Below, piece after piece: positions 23,201 through 38,200 of a DNA stretch of 64,000 bases. Made by a program: the position numbers and the translations under genes. The stretch is from contig OY848924.1 of NCBI GenBank assembly GCA_963693285.1, positions 1,850,144 to 1,914,143 on the forward strand, read 5' to 3'. This DNA comes from Xestospongia muta. Lineage: Eukaryota; Porifera; Demospongiae; Haplosclerida; Petrosiidae. The notes beneath the pieces were generated by a model that worked only from the letters and a program-made list of their open reading frames with translations, had not been told where the DNA came from and did no database searches. How positions within the stretch are numbered: the first letter of the stretch is position 1; each line of letters opens with the position of its first letter.

Positions 23201-26200
23201 TAAAAAGAACACCATTTACCTCAGTTAAGAGAGCTTTTTTGTTGATAATTAACCAACCTCCTAAAAATAAGACAAGACCCTTTTCTCCAAGAATGGTCAA
23301 AAACGTCAACACAGTCGATCGGTCTGACAAAAGACATGGCTCATTCATGTTGTCAATTCTTGAGCAGAGGTCATCTAAGCTAATGGCAACAAGTTGAAGC
23401 TGTTGAAGGAAAGCATGTAGACAATGACAGTGGTAGCTTATTTTATCTTCTCTGTCAATAACAGCTTCACAGCTCTTCTTTAGTGTAGTCATACATTCTT
23501 TAACACCTTTACTTCCTGGTCTATGGCAATCCATTGCCAGGAAACCAGCATAATTCTGATCACGAATGGCACAACTTGCAATTTCATTAATAAAAGATTT
23601 GTAATCATTTCCACGTGGCAAAAGATCAATATGGCTTCCAACAATGATAACTTGACTAGGGATACTTAAATTAGTGCTAACATTCTCAATAAAATTAAAC
23701 CAGAAGTAAAGGTCCCTCTTTATTATCTCTTTCTCACCAGTAAGATTAGTTACAATTACAAAGACAGCTGGTGACTTCAACAAAAGAGTTTCCAATACTG
23801 CAGCATGGCTACTGTAATATTCTGCATGTCCAGCAAAATCCAAAATTACAATGTTTCCTATTTCCATACTACAAATGCTGTGGTAGTCAATTCCAGTGGT
23901 TTGTAATTCAACACCATGAATACATTCTTCTGGATTATAGTTATAAAAAGACCATTTGTCAGCACGATAAGATATAACAGCAGCTAAAGAGCTTTTACCA
24001 GCATTTGTTTTTCCACAAAGGAATAGTTTGGCATATGACTCTACTGGATACTCTATATAATGTTGAAGAAATGGTTGAAACAACTTTAGCAATTGGAATC
24101 TGTCTTTGTGATTTGGTGGAATAAGCTCTAATGGTATTTGGTGATGGTTGTTTACAGCCAGTGGATTTAACTTCACATCATTTAGCAAGTATTGTATTGT
24201 GTCCTTACTACCAGGTGGGGAGGTAGAACGTGGTTGAAATAAATTTTTACCACATGAACAAGCAGAATGCAATAGAGTATTGCCATCCTAGAAAAAGAAG
24301 TCAACACATAACACATAGGTCTAGATGAGAACATGGAGCAAGATAATTTGCTATAATATTTTTATAAGAAGTTTTGAATAAATGTGATCATAAATATGAA
24401 AAAGGTACTTGCCATGCAAATGAATTTCGAACAAATGCTTATGTCAAAACAGTTCTTACGCATCCATCTTGAGCAGGAAATCAATGTAATTTAGTACTTA
24501 TAAAAGTCAATCATTCTGCTTGTCACATACAGAATATTAATAACTTTTTGTTCAAGATGATCCCATGGCAACAATTTATTCACAAGAGTTCTTTCAAAAT
24601 TTGTTTGCACGTTAGGTACCATTTTCATATCTAGGTCATAAATGTTTGCATATATGTGGTTAATACGTAGCCACTTTATACAAACTTGTATATTTGGTGT
24701 ACATTCTTTATAAAATGATCATGTAGCAAATGCAAATAGAACATTCATTAAAACTTCTTAGGGACAACATGTGGTTTTCATTAAATAATGCAATAATTAT
24801 GCTCGTTCATATTATTTCTAAACTATAATTTCTGACTTAATGATTAATGATATCATGACTAACAGACAGTAACCTTGAACACTGTTTGTTATTTCTTGTG
24901 TTATATATATAGAATAGCCTTGTTACAAGTTACATAATGAAAGTACCATTTTTAGTATGTTTACATAATGTCTTTAATTAAATTCATCAATAATAAATAT
25001 TAGTATTGTTATAGAAATATTAGTAAAAACTCATTTATACAATCAAGATCTGGTAAAGAACAGTTGCTATAGAATAGAGGTTTTTTATTGAATCAGTAAT
25101 ACACCTCAAATCATGTGTCTTATTGATTTATTAACCTCATATGAAGTAATTGGAACTATTTGATCATCAAAATTTGGTCCAATGATATGTTTTGTAATAC
25201 AATTACTGTGACTTACATTATTGATAGTGTTGACATCAGCTTGTCCAACTTCAATTAGCAATTTTACTATGTCAGTATGACCATTCTCCGCTGCAAGATG
25301 TGCAGGTGTACATCCAAACTAGAAACATAAGAGACAAAGTTATTTAATTACAAAAGAACATAAACTATTAGACAGTAAACTATATAGTCAATGGAACCAG
25401 TCATCAGTACACATCATCATAATAATTCTATTACACTGTATAATACAAGAAGTAACACTACAAAATACTCTACATATTCAATACAAACTACTAACAGCAG
25501 CTAACATTTGTGACAAACAAACTGTAGTAGTAACATATTCTCTTTGTTAGCTCTATCTCATTCTATGATGTCACTAAAGAAATTTAAAATAAAATATATC
25601 TGGTTGCTACATGTCTACTTTGCACTGGATGTTTTACCAAATTTGGTATCCTAGTACTATATTCATTGGTCTTCTTGGATACTATATTTAGTATACATCC
25701 TATACGAATTGATCATGTAGCGAATGCATATAAACTGCTCATTAAAAATTCTTTAGCACAACATGTGGTTTTATTAAATAATATCATAATTATATCCATT
25801 CATATTATTTCTAAACTACAATATCTGACTTGATTAATGATACTGTGACCAACAGACAGAAACCTTGACGCTTTTTGTTAGTTCTTTTGTTATATATATA
25901 GAATAGGCTTACATAATGTCTTTAATTAAATTCATCAATAATAAATATTAGTATTGTTATTGAAATATAAGTAAAAACTCATTTATACAATCAAGATCTG
26001 GTAAAGAACAGTTGCTATAGAATCAAGGTTTCTTATTGAATCAGTAATACAGTTCAAATCATGTGTCTTATTGGTTTATTAACCTCATATGAAGTAATTG
26101 GAACTATTTGATCGTCAAAATTTGGTCCAATGATATGTTTTGTAATGCAATTACTGTGACTTACTATATCCTTAGTGTTGACATCAGCTTGTACAACTTC

Positions 26201-29200
26201 AATTAGCAATTTTACTATGTCAGCATGACCTTTCTCTGCTGCAAGATGTGCAGGTGTATGTCCTCTCTAGAAACATAAGAGACAAAGTTATTTAATTACA
26301 AAAGAACATAAACTATTAGACAGTAAAGTATATAGTCAATGGAACCAGTCATCAGTACACATCATCATAATAATTCTATTACATTTTATAATACAAGATG
26401 TAACACTACAACATACTCTACATATTCAATACAAACTACTAATAGCAGCTAACATTTGTGACAAACAAACTGTAGTAGTAACATATTCTCTTTGTTAGCT
26501 CTATCTCATTCCATGATGTCACTATATGACATTATTATTGAGTCACTAAACAAGCTAGTGTTGTAATTGTTTAACAATAACTAAAACTAAAACCAATTTT
26601 GTAAAAGGGAAATCATTATTGTTAACAATAACAAAACTATAACTAAAATTAGTTAGAAATCATTAACAAACAATAACTAAAACAAAAATTGCAGCTCTAT
26701 ACTAGTAAAATAAGAAAAAATTATTAACACATTGATGTGTAAACAAGGTGCATAGACCTATTGAATGGTCAAAGAGCTTTTACAATACCACGAGTCATCA
26801 CCTGACTTGGCTGTTTATATGAGGATTCATTTGTTTTGTTCAAAAGGAGAAGAACATTATAAAGGAAAAAGAGTCAGCTTTGGCAAAGTCAAAAAGGTCC
26901 CAATGTAATTTTACTTATACATTTGACATTGTACATTTGGCACTTAAATGTTACCCTTTAAAATAGACTTTCATCAATAACAATAACAAAAATTTGATTC
27001 ACTAACAATAACTAAAGCAAATACTCACATCAATTTTGTGAACAATCAATAACAAAAACTAAAAATCAAACAAATTTTGTACAATAACAATAACAGTAAC
27101 TAAATACAAATTCAATACTTTTACAACACTAAAACAAGCTAACACTTTAAGACACACAAATTCTATATTAAAGAAAAACGATACAAGCTTATGAACAATA
27201 CCACATCATATTATGTGCACTTATCTGGTAAACTACACATGTTGTGCTTAGAAATTTGAAATAAAATATATGTGGTTGCTACATGTCTACTTTGTACTGG
27301 ATGTTTTACTAAATTTGGTATCGTAGTACTATATTCATTGGTCTTCTTTGATACTATATTTAGTATACATCCTTATACAAATTGATCATGTAGCAAATGC
27401 ATATAAACCGTTCATTCAAAATTCTTTATCACAACATGTGGTTTTATTAAATAATGTCATAATTATGTCCAATCATATTATTTCTAAACTACAATATCTA
27501 ACTTGATTAATGATATTGTGACTAACAGACAGAAATCTTGAACACTGTTTGTTATACTCTGTCTGAGTTGAATTGGTCTCTTCATTAAAAAAGTGTTGTA
27601 TTCATGGAATGTAAGGTCCTCACCTAATCATACGCACTGAAGTACATTTAATGTTATTCATTGTTAGCTCACGTGATTGTCATGCAAACAGACCACGTTT
27701 TCTTTCGTGCTCGTGGAAATGCAAAGGGAAAAAGACTGAAATCAAAGGACGTTGTTGGGAATGTCTATGACTAATTTGAGGAAGTCAGCAGGTGTCAACG
27801 GACTCAAGGACCTCTTAAATGAACCTCTGATGCCACAGGAGTTTCACATATTAGCATCAAGAGGCTAAGGCAAGAGAGAAAGTTGACACTGGTGGAGCTG
27901 CTTTTTCAACCCCAACAAAGAGATACAGACACTCCAGACACATGTTAGCTGATGATTTTGATCATGAAGCCATCAGACGGAAAATCACAAAAGACCATAC
28001 CTGATTATTATTTCAATGAATTTACAATAGAACGTCTGTTCATAACATTATAATTAAAACTGTAATTTTGAATTGCCATGTGACAAATGGTCGACTTCAC
28101 GAGGTGAAAACTGTTGTTTGTTAAATCCTTGAAGGTGTGTAATTTGAAATACGTCGAAGGTATGCCTCTGAAAATGTATGGATTTTTTAGTTTGCTCCTT
28201 TCTCATAGCCTTAGACAGCCAAATTTTATACATACAATACGCATTTGTGAGCCGAATCCGTTGGTGCAAGTTCCATGCAGATCGCACGTAAAACAGCAAA
28301 GTTATTTTCATGTCTGGGTGGCCCAACTAAACTCAGACAGAGTATAGTTATTGTGTTATATATATAGAATAGTCTTGTTACAAGTCACATAATTAAAGTA
28401 CCATTTTTAGTATGTTTACATAATGGATATGTTTTGTAATACAATTACTGTGACTTACTATTGAATCCTTAGTGTTGACATCAGCTTGTCCAACTTCAAT
28501 TAGCAATTTTACTGTATCAGCATGACCATTCATTGCTGCAAGATGTGCAGGTGTACATTCATCCTAGAAACATAAGAGACAAAGTTATTTAAATACAAAA
28601 GAACATAAACTATTAGACAGTAAACTATATAGTCAATGGAACCAGTCATCAGTACACATCATCATAATAATTCTATTACACTGTATAATACAAGAAGTAA
28701 CCCTACAACATACTCTACATATTCAATATAAACTAGTAATAGCAGGTAACATTTGTAACAAACAAACTGTAGTAGTAACATATTCTCTTTGTTGGCTCCA
28801 TCTCATTTCATGATGTCACTAAACAAGCTAACACATTTGGATAGATTATTTTTACACAAAACATATTCATTTTCAAAGAAAAACCAAGATGAAAAGATTA
28901 TTTGATTTCAAGGGAAATCTAGCAAATTTACAAGTTATAGAAAGAAACTAATCACAACATATTGATATGTCCAGCTCAGAAAGTATTTATCAAATGCGCT
29001 CTAGAGGGAGGGAGACATAATGAGGTTATATGTCATTCAGTCAATACAGTCAGAGTAGTTGAAGAGGACACTTTTCTGGGAAAAGTGGAAGCTGAGATAG
29101 CAGTAATGAAAGGAGAAAAACATCCAAGATAAGTGACTATCTTATTAAATGGTCTAAATCTATGTTTTAGGATCAACACAGGTACAGATATATCCGTGCT

Positions 29201-32200
29201 AATTTTTTAAAAAAAGACTAAGTAAAGTTTTGTTTATGCTTTCTACACATATATAATGTGGCCCAAATTGTAGCTGATTTTCATTGAACAGTTTCTAGGA
29301 ATCATGGAATATAAAAAAAGTTATCAAGAAAAAAATGTAAGATATGAAAGGATTGGACAAAGCCTTAGTGGGACGTCCAGCAATACAGGCACTAAATCTA
29401 GTAATATGTGTGTACAAGGTGAAGAAAGACAATGCAGAGAACACACTGTCATTATATCCTGAAACATTTAAAGGACTGAGTAAATTAACATGTAACTATG
29501 CAATAAGGTAAAGATGATGTCCACTCCTGTAAAATGTTTGATAAAAATTTCCAACAGTACTGTACAAACCACTTTAATTATTTGTAGAAATGATCTCACC
29601 TATTACTACACATTAGAGATCCAATATTTATATCCAAATAATGATTGATATAAATACATGTGCTAGATACATGACAAAGTATGTAACAAAAGGTGAACTA
29701 TCTTAAAAGCTCATTATCATCACTTTAATCCTGTGTTAATCACCATGGTAACAACAACACTACTTATAAAGCATTACAAGGTGCAATGTTATGCTGTGTT
29801 GACAAAGATGATTACAGTACTCAAGAAACAACATATTTGCTACTCCATCTACTGCTGGTAAGTTGTACATACAATTTTGTAATAATTGTGTAATAAACAA
29901 AACAAACTTTCCCCAAGCAAACAAACTGCTTATGTAGTAGACAATAATTACAACCTTGCAAGGTACAGATGGCAATAGAATATCTTAGGAACATATGTAC
30001 ATATACTTTGTTTATATGAGCTAATACATTCCCAACCAATAACAATATGTGATATGTTTATATCATACAACAGTTCACAATACTTGTGACTTCACAGTCA
30101 ACACTACAACATGTCTTGTTTACATTACCATATATAGTAATGTGAAAATAAATATTGTAGTACATACAAGTATCGAGACATAACTGAATCCTTAGTATTT
30201 ACTCACTAATAAGACCTTGAGGTATATAGTGCTGAGAACTCTTATTACAATTAAACTGTGATTATATTATGTTACTTGTTTATACCACACAGTGAATTAT
30301 GTATTTCTTTCGTATATTTGTATTCATTATGGTTAACAAGATGTCTTTCTCCACTATCTATAGTGAGAACAGGTTTGTCACTGTGTTATTTTTACAGCAG
30401 GTTGTGGCATTGTGATTAAAAATAATCACAAATGTTGTGGTATATTATTTGCTATAGCAACAGTTGCTATGGTGACATAGATGATGTTTATATAGTGATT
30501 ATTGTTATAATAACAAATTTAGCACTTGTCTTGTTACCACACCCACTCAAATGAAATAAATTGGAGTTCAGGTTTGATTCTGTTGTTAGAGGCTACCATG
30601 TGTACAAAAGTATAGACGTGGCAACTATGTGATAAATTTTGACTGTTATTTAATTTGGCAATTTTTTGAAATTCACTAATTTGCCAAATTTTATCGGTCA
30701 CCAATAAATCCCAGTACACGGTACTTGCTCTATAGTAACAGTTGCTATAGCAGCCATTACTATGACAATTATTGTTGCTATAGCAACAGTTGCTATGGTG
30801 AGAGAGATGCTGTTGTTAGAGTAATTATTGTTGTGGTGACAACGTGACATACATTCTTTTACTTAGTAACTGTTGTATTACACTGTATATTATGAGAAGT
30901 AACTTGTATTATATATATAGAATAGTCTAGTTACAAGTCAACTTGCCAGTTAACCACAAAAATTAAACAATAGTAAGTAATTAATTATTTCATAGGTTTT
31001 GAGCGTTTGTAAAAAATTAAAAGGATATTGCTACAATTTTGTCTTAAAACAATAATGTACTCAATTATCATAATCTTATAAGTATCATTCATATAGTAGT
31101 ATAATTATTGCCATGAAAGGTGTTGTTATGGTGATGGATACACACACACATACTTTCTATAGAAATAGTTGCTATGGTAACATACATCCTGTTGCTAGAG
31201 TAATTGTTGTTATGGTGAGTTTTGAATAAATGTGACCATAAATATGAAAAAGGTACCTGCCATGCAAATTAATTTCGAACAAATGCTTGTGTCAAAACGG
31301 TTCTTACACATCCATCTTGAGCAGGAAATCAATGTAATTTGGTACTTATAAAATTCAATCATTCTGCTTGTCACATACAGAATATTAATAACTTTTTGTT
31401 CAAGATGATCCCATGGCAACAATTTATTCACAAGAGTTCTTTAAAAATATGTTTGTGCATTAGGTACCATTTTCATATCTATGGCCATAAATGTTTGCAT
31501 ATATGTGGTTATTATGTAGCCACTTACTTGTATATTTGGTGTACATTCTATATAAAATGATCATGTAGCAAATGCAAATAGAACATTCGTTCAAAATTCT
31601 TAGGAACAACGTGTGGTTTTCAACAAATAATGGAATAATTTATACTCATTGATATTATTTCTAAACTATAATATCTGACTTCATTAATGCTATCATGACT
31701 AACAGACAGTAACCTTAAACACTGTTTGTTATTTCTTTTGTTATATATATAGAATAGCCTTGTTACAAGTTACATAATGAAAGTAACATTTTAGTATGTT
31801 TACACAATGTCTTTAATTAAATTCATCAATAATAAATATTAGTATTGTTATTGAAATATTAGTAAAAACTCATTTATACATTCAAGATCTGGTAAAGAAC
31901 AGTTGCTATAGAATGTAGGTTTCTTATTGAATCAGTAATACACCTCAAATCATGTGTCTTATTGATTTATTAACCTCATATGAAGTAATTGAACTATTTG
32001 ATTGTCAAAATTTGGTCCAATGATATGTTTTGTAATACAATTACTGTGACTTACTATATCCTTAGTGTTGATATCAGCTTGTCCCACTTCGATTAGCAAT
32101 TTTACTATGTCAGTATGACCATTCATTGCTGCATAATGTGCAGGTGTACATCGTCTCTAGAAACATAAGAGACAAAGTTATTTAATTACAAAAGAACATA

Positions 32201-35200
32201 AACTATTAGACAGTAAACTATATAGTCAATGGAACCAGTCATCAGTACATATTATCATAATAATTCTATAACATTTTATAATACAAGATGTAACCCTACA
32301 ACATACTCTACATATTCAATACAAACTACTAATAGCAGCTAACATTTATGACAAACAAACTGTAGTAGTAACAAATTCTCTTTGTTAGCTCTATCTCATT
32401 CCATGATGTCACTATATGACATTATTATTGAGTCAGTAAACAAGCTAACACTTTAAGACACACAAATTCTATATTAAAGAAAAACGATACAAGCTTATGA
32501 ACAATACCACATCATATTATGTGCACTTATCCGGTAAACTACACATGTTGTGCTTAGAAATTTGAAATAAAATATATGTGGTTGCTACATGTCTACTTTG
32601 TACTGGATGTTTTACTAAATTTGGTATCGTAGTACTATATTCATTGGTCTTCTTTGATACTATATTTAGTATACATCCTATACAAATTGATCATGTAGCA
32701 AATGCATATAAACCGTTCATTCAAAATTCTTTATCACAACATGTGGTTTTATTAAATAATGTCATAATTATGTCCAATCATATTATTTCTAAACTACAAT
32801 ATCTAAGTTGATTAATGATATTGTGACAAATAGACAGAAATCTTGAACACTGTTTGTTATACTCTGTCTGAGTTGAATTGGTCTCTTCATTAAAAAAGAT
32901 GTTGTATGAATGGAATGTAAGGTCCTCACCTAATCATATGCACTGAAGTACATTTAATATTATTCATTGTTAGTTTACGTGATTGTCATGCAAACAGACC
33001 ACGTTTTCTTTCGTGCTCGTGGAAATGCAAAGGGAAAAAGACTGAAATCAAAGGACGTTGTTGGGAATGTCTATGACTAATTTGAGGAAGTCAGCAGGTG
33101 TCAACGGACTCAAGGACCTCTTAAACGAACCTCCGATGTCACAGGAGTTTCACATATTAGCATCAAGAGGCTAAGGCAAGAGAGAAAGTTGACACTGGTG
33201 GAGCTGCTTTTTCAACCCCAACAAAGAGATACAGACACTCCAGACACATGTTAGCTGATGATTTTGATCATGAAGCCATCAGACGGAAAATCACAAAAGA
33301 CCATACCTGATTATTATTTCAATGAATTTACAATAGAACGTCTGTTCATAACATTATAATTAAAACTGTAATTTTGAATTGCCATGTGACAAATGGTCGA
33401 CTTCACGAGGTGAAAACTGTTGTTTGTTAAATCCTTAAAGAATAGTTGCTATAGAATGTAGGTTTCTTATTGAATCAGTAATACACCTCAAATCATGTGT
33501 CTTATTGATTTATTAACTTCATATGAAGTAATTGGAACTATTTGATTGTCAAAATTTGGTCCAATGATGTTTTTTGCAATACAATTACTGTGACTTACTA
33601 TATCCTTAGTGTTGACATCAGCTTGTCCAACTTCAATTAGCAATTTTACTGTATCAGCATGACCATTCATTGCTGCAAGATGTGTACATTCATCCTAGAA
33701 ACATAAGAGACAAAGTTATTTAAATACAAAAGAACATAAACTATTGACAGTAAACTATATAATCAATGGAACCAGTCATCAGTACACATCATCATAATAA
33801 TTCTATTACACTGTATAATACAAGAAGTAACCCCACAACATACTCTACATATTCAATATAAACTACTAATAGCAGCTAACATTTGTGACAAACAAACTGT
33901 AGTAGTAACCTATTCTCTTTGTTAGCTGTATCTCATTCCATGATGTCACTAAACAAGCTAACACATTTGGAAAGATTATTTTTACACAAAACATATTCAT
34001 TTTCAAAGAAAAACCAAGATGAAAAGATTATTTGATTTCAAGGGAAATCTAGCAAATTTACAAGTTATAGAAAGAAACTAATCACAACATATTGATATGT
34101 CCAGCTCAGAAAGTATTTATCAAATGCGCTCTAGAGGGAGGGAGACATAATGAGGTTATATGTCATTCAGTCAATACAGTCAGAGTAGTTGAAGAGGACA
34201 CTTTTCTGGGAAAAGTGGAAGCTGAAATAGTAGTAATGAAAGGAGAAAAACATCCATGATAAGTGACTATCTTATTAAATGGTCTAAATCTATGTTTTAG
34301 GATCAACACAGGAACAGATATAACCGTGCTATTTTTTTTAAAAAGACTAAGTAAAGTTTTGCTTATGCTTTCTACACATGTATAATGTGGCCCAAATTGT
34401 AGCCGTTTTTCATTGAACAGTTTCTAGGAATCATGGAATATAAAAAAATTTGTCAAGAAAAAAATGTAAGATATGAAAGGATTGGACAAAGCCTTAGTGG
34501 GACGTCCAGCAATATAGGCACTGAACCTAGTAACATGTGTGTACAAGGTGAAGAAAGACAATGCAGAGAACACACTGTCATTATATCCTGAAATATTCAA
34601 ATAAAGGACTGAGTAAATTAACATATAACTATACAATAACGTAAAGATGATGTCCACTCCTGTAAAATGTTTGATAAAAATTTCCAACAGTACTGTACAA
34701 ACTACTTTAATTACTTGTAGAAATGATCCCACTAATTACTACACATTAGAGAACCAATATTTATATCCAAATACTAATTGATGTGAATACATGTGCTAGA
34801 TACATGACAAAGTATGTAACAAAAGGTGAACCATCTTAAAAGCTCATATCATCAATTTTTAATCCTGTATTAATCACCATGGTAACAACAACACTACTTA
34901 TAAAGCATTACAAGGTGCAATGTTATGCTGTGTTGACAAAGATGATTACAGTACTCAAGAAACAACATATCTGCTGCTCCATCTACTGCTGGTAAGTTGT
35001 ACATACAATTTTGTAATGATCATCTAATAAATAAAACAAACTTCTTCCAAGCAAACAAACTGCTTATGTAGTAGACAATAATTACAACCTTGCAAGGTAC
35101 AGATGGCAATAGAATATCTTAGGAACATACGTACATATACTTTGTTTATATGAGCTAGTACATTCCCAACCAATAACAATATGTGATATGTTTATATCAT

Positions 35201-38200
35201 ACAACAGTTCACAATACTTGTGGGTTCACAGTCAACACTACAACATGTAGACGTGGTAACTATGTGATAAATTTTGACTGTTATTTAATTTGGCAATTTT
35301 TTGAAATTCACTAATTTGCCAAATTTTATCGGTCACCAATAAATCCCAGTATATAGTACTTGCTCTATAGTAACAGTTGCTATAGCAGCCATTACTATGA
35401 CAATTATTGTTGCTATAGTAACAGTTGCTATGGTGAGAGAGATGCTGTTGTTAGAGTAACTATTGTTGTGGTGACAACGTGACATACATTCTTTTATTTA
35501 GTAACTGTTGTATTACACTGTATATAATGAGAAGTATTATATATATAGAATAGTCTAGTTACAAGTCAACTTGCCAATTAAGCACAAAAATTAAACAATA
35601 GTAAGTAAGTAATTATTTTATAGGTTTTGAGTGTCTGTAAAAAATTAAAAGGATATTGCTACAATTTTGTCTTAAAACAATAATGTACTCAATTATCATG
35701 GTGTTATAAGTATCATTGATATAGTAGTATAATTATTACCATGAAATGTTTTGTTATGGTGATGAATACACACACACATACTTTCTATAGAAATAGTTGC
35801 TATGGTAACATACATGCTGTTGCTAGAGTAATTGTTGTTATGGTGAGTTTTAAATAAATGTGACCATAAATATGAAAAAGGTACTTGCCATGCAAATTAA
35901 TTTCGAACAAATGCTTGTGTCAAAACGGTTCTTACAAATCCATCTTGAGCAGGAAATTAATGTAATTTAGTACTTATAAAAGTCAATCATTCTGCTTGTC
36001 ACATACTGAATATTAATAAGAGTTCTTTCAAAATCTGTTTGTGCATTAGGTACCATTTTCATATCTATGGCCATAAATGTTTGCATATATGTAGTTATTA
36101 TGTAGCCACTTTATACTAACTTGTATATTTGGTGTACATTCTATATAAAATGATCATGTAACAAATGCAATTAGAACATTCGTTAAAAATTCTTAGGAAC
36201 AACATGTGGTTTTCATTAAATAATGCAATAATTATGCTTGTTCATATTATTTCTAAACTATTAAATCTGACTTCATTAATAATATCATGACTAACAGACA
36301 GTAACCTTGAACATTGTTTGTTATTTCTTGTGTTATATATATATATATATATAGAACAGCCTTGTTACAAGTTACATAATGACAGTACCATTTTAGTATG
36401 TTTACATAATGTCTTTAATTAAATTCATCAATAATAAATATTAGTATTGTTATTGAAATATTAGTAAAAGCTCATTTATATAATCAAGATCTGGTAAAGA
36501 ATAGTTGCTATAGAATGTAGGTTTCTTATTGAATCAGTAATACACCTCAAATCATGTGTCTTATTGATTTATTAACTTCATATGAAGTAATTGGAACTAT
36601 TTGATTGTCAAAATTTGGTCCAATGATATGTTTTGCAATACAATTACTGTGACTTACTATATCCTTAGTGTTGACATCAGCTTGTCCAACTTCAATTAGC
36701 AATTTTACTATGTCAGCATGACCATTCTCTGCTGCAAGATGTGCAGGTGTACATCCATTCTAGAAACATAAGAGACAAAGTTATTTAATTACAAAAGAAC
36801 ATAAACTATTAGACAGTAAACTATATAGTCAATGGAACCAGTCATCAGTACACATCATCATAATAATTCTATTAAACTGTATAATACAAGAAGTAACCCT
36901 ACAACATACTCTACATATTCAATACAAACTAGTAATAGCAGCTAACATTTGTGACAAACAAACTTTAGTAGTAACATATTCTCTTTATTAGTTCTATCTC
37001 ATTCCATGATGTCACTATATGACATTATTATTGAGACACTAAACAAGCTAACACATTAAAACACACAAATTCTATATTAAAGAAAAATGATACAAGCTCA
37101 TGATCAATACCACATCACAAACCACACCCCTTGATTTCTAAAGAATTATGATATCATATTTTGCGCACTTATTTTAGGAAACCACACATGTTGCACTAAA
37201 AAATTTGAAATAAAATATACGTTATTACATGCCTCCTTTGCACTGGATGTTTACCAAATTTGGTATCCTAGTACTATATTCATTGCTCTTCTTGGATACT
37301 ACATTTAGTATACATCCTATACAAATTGATGATGTAGTGAATGCATATAAACTGTTCATTCAAAATTCTTTAGCACAACGTGTGGTTTTATTAAATATTA
37401 TTATAATTATGCTCATTCATATTATTTCTAAACTACTATATCTAACTTCATTAATGGTATCATGACTAACAGACAGTAACCTTGAACATTGTTTGTTAGT
37501 TCTTGTGTTATATATATAGAATAGCCTTGTTACAAGTTACATAATGAAAGTACAATTTATAGTATGTTTACATAGTGACTTTAATTAAATTCATCAATAA
37601 TTAATATTAGTATTATTTTTCAAATATTTTGTAAAAACTTATTAATACAATCAAGATCTGGTAAAGAACAGTTGCTATAGAATGTAGGTTTCTTATTGAA
37701 TCAGAAATACACCTCAAACCATGTGTCTTATTGATTTATTAACCTCATATCAAGTAATTGGAACTATTTGATCATCAAAATTTGGTCCAATGATAGAAGT
37801 TTTCCTTAGTTACAAATTGTTATGATCTCAGTACCCAAGACAATATATAAATCTACTGCCCATATAAAACACAGCCATTAATTAAAGTTAATATGGTTGA
37901 CTATATGTTACTTTTCAGAAACATTTATCTTTATCACACTACTTAATTATAGCACATAACATTTATAGTACTTACTTGACCTGTTACAGTGTTTACTGCT
38001 CAATCATGTCAATCAATTGTCACAGAATGTAGATTTGTTGTTAGATACTGAATATTGTGTTTACCTGTATCTTATGACATGATGACTCGATATTAGTAAT
38101 CACAAATATCCCATTGCTATTACTTCTTAAATTAGTTTGTATTATATGTAGTTTAGTATCAATAAACCTTTAAGTTAATGTTCAATGAAATAAATGTTTC

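Larger units (their letters stand above)
27132..35860. repeat. Higher-order duplication of about 5 kb inside the cassette array
   Basis: 27132 to about 31230 reappears at about 32442-35860 in the same order (offset about 5.3 kb, falling to 4.6 kb through deletions): a Tc1-like relic, an ankyrin exon, a non-coding stretch starting acacatttgga at 28822 and 33961, and the palindromic gttgctat cluster. A third, partial and more diverged copy of the non-coding stretch is at about 39480-41060. The copies differ by small indels. Open frames inside (for example 29760-30045, 34424-34732) are not conserved between copies. Confidence 0.85.

Noticed and set aside
23110..23977. Plus-strand frames opposite the ROC-COR exon
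   Set aside because: Antisense shadows of a 698-codon exon with clear GTPase motifs.
28054..28347. Overlapping ORFs on both strands
   Set aside because: They lie inside the Tc1-type relic near its right inverted end and are not in the transposase frame.
29760..34732. Several 60-100-codon ORFs in the duplicated non-coding segment
   Set aside because: None is conserved as an open frame in both copies of the duplication.
32578..37465. Similar plus-strand ORFs (YSLVFFDTIFSIHPIQIDHV-type) recurring in cassettes at 32578 and 37229
   Set aside because: They recur only because the cassette intron recurs; other copies (25.6 kb, 27.3 kb, 42.5 kb) have stops or shifts, and there is no start or splice logic. 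Worth noting, but not supported as a gene.
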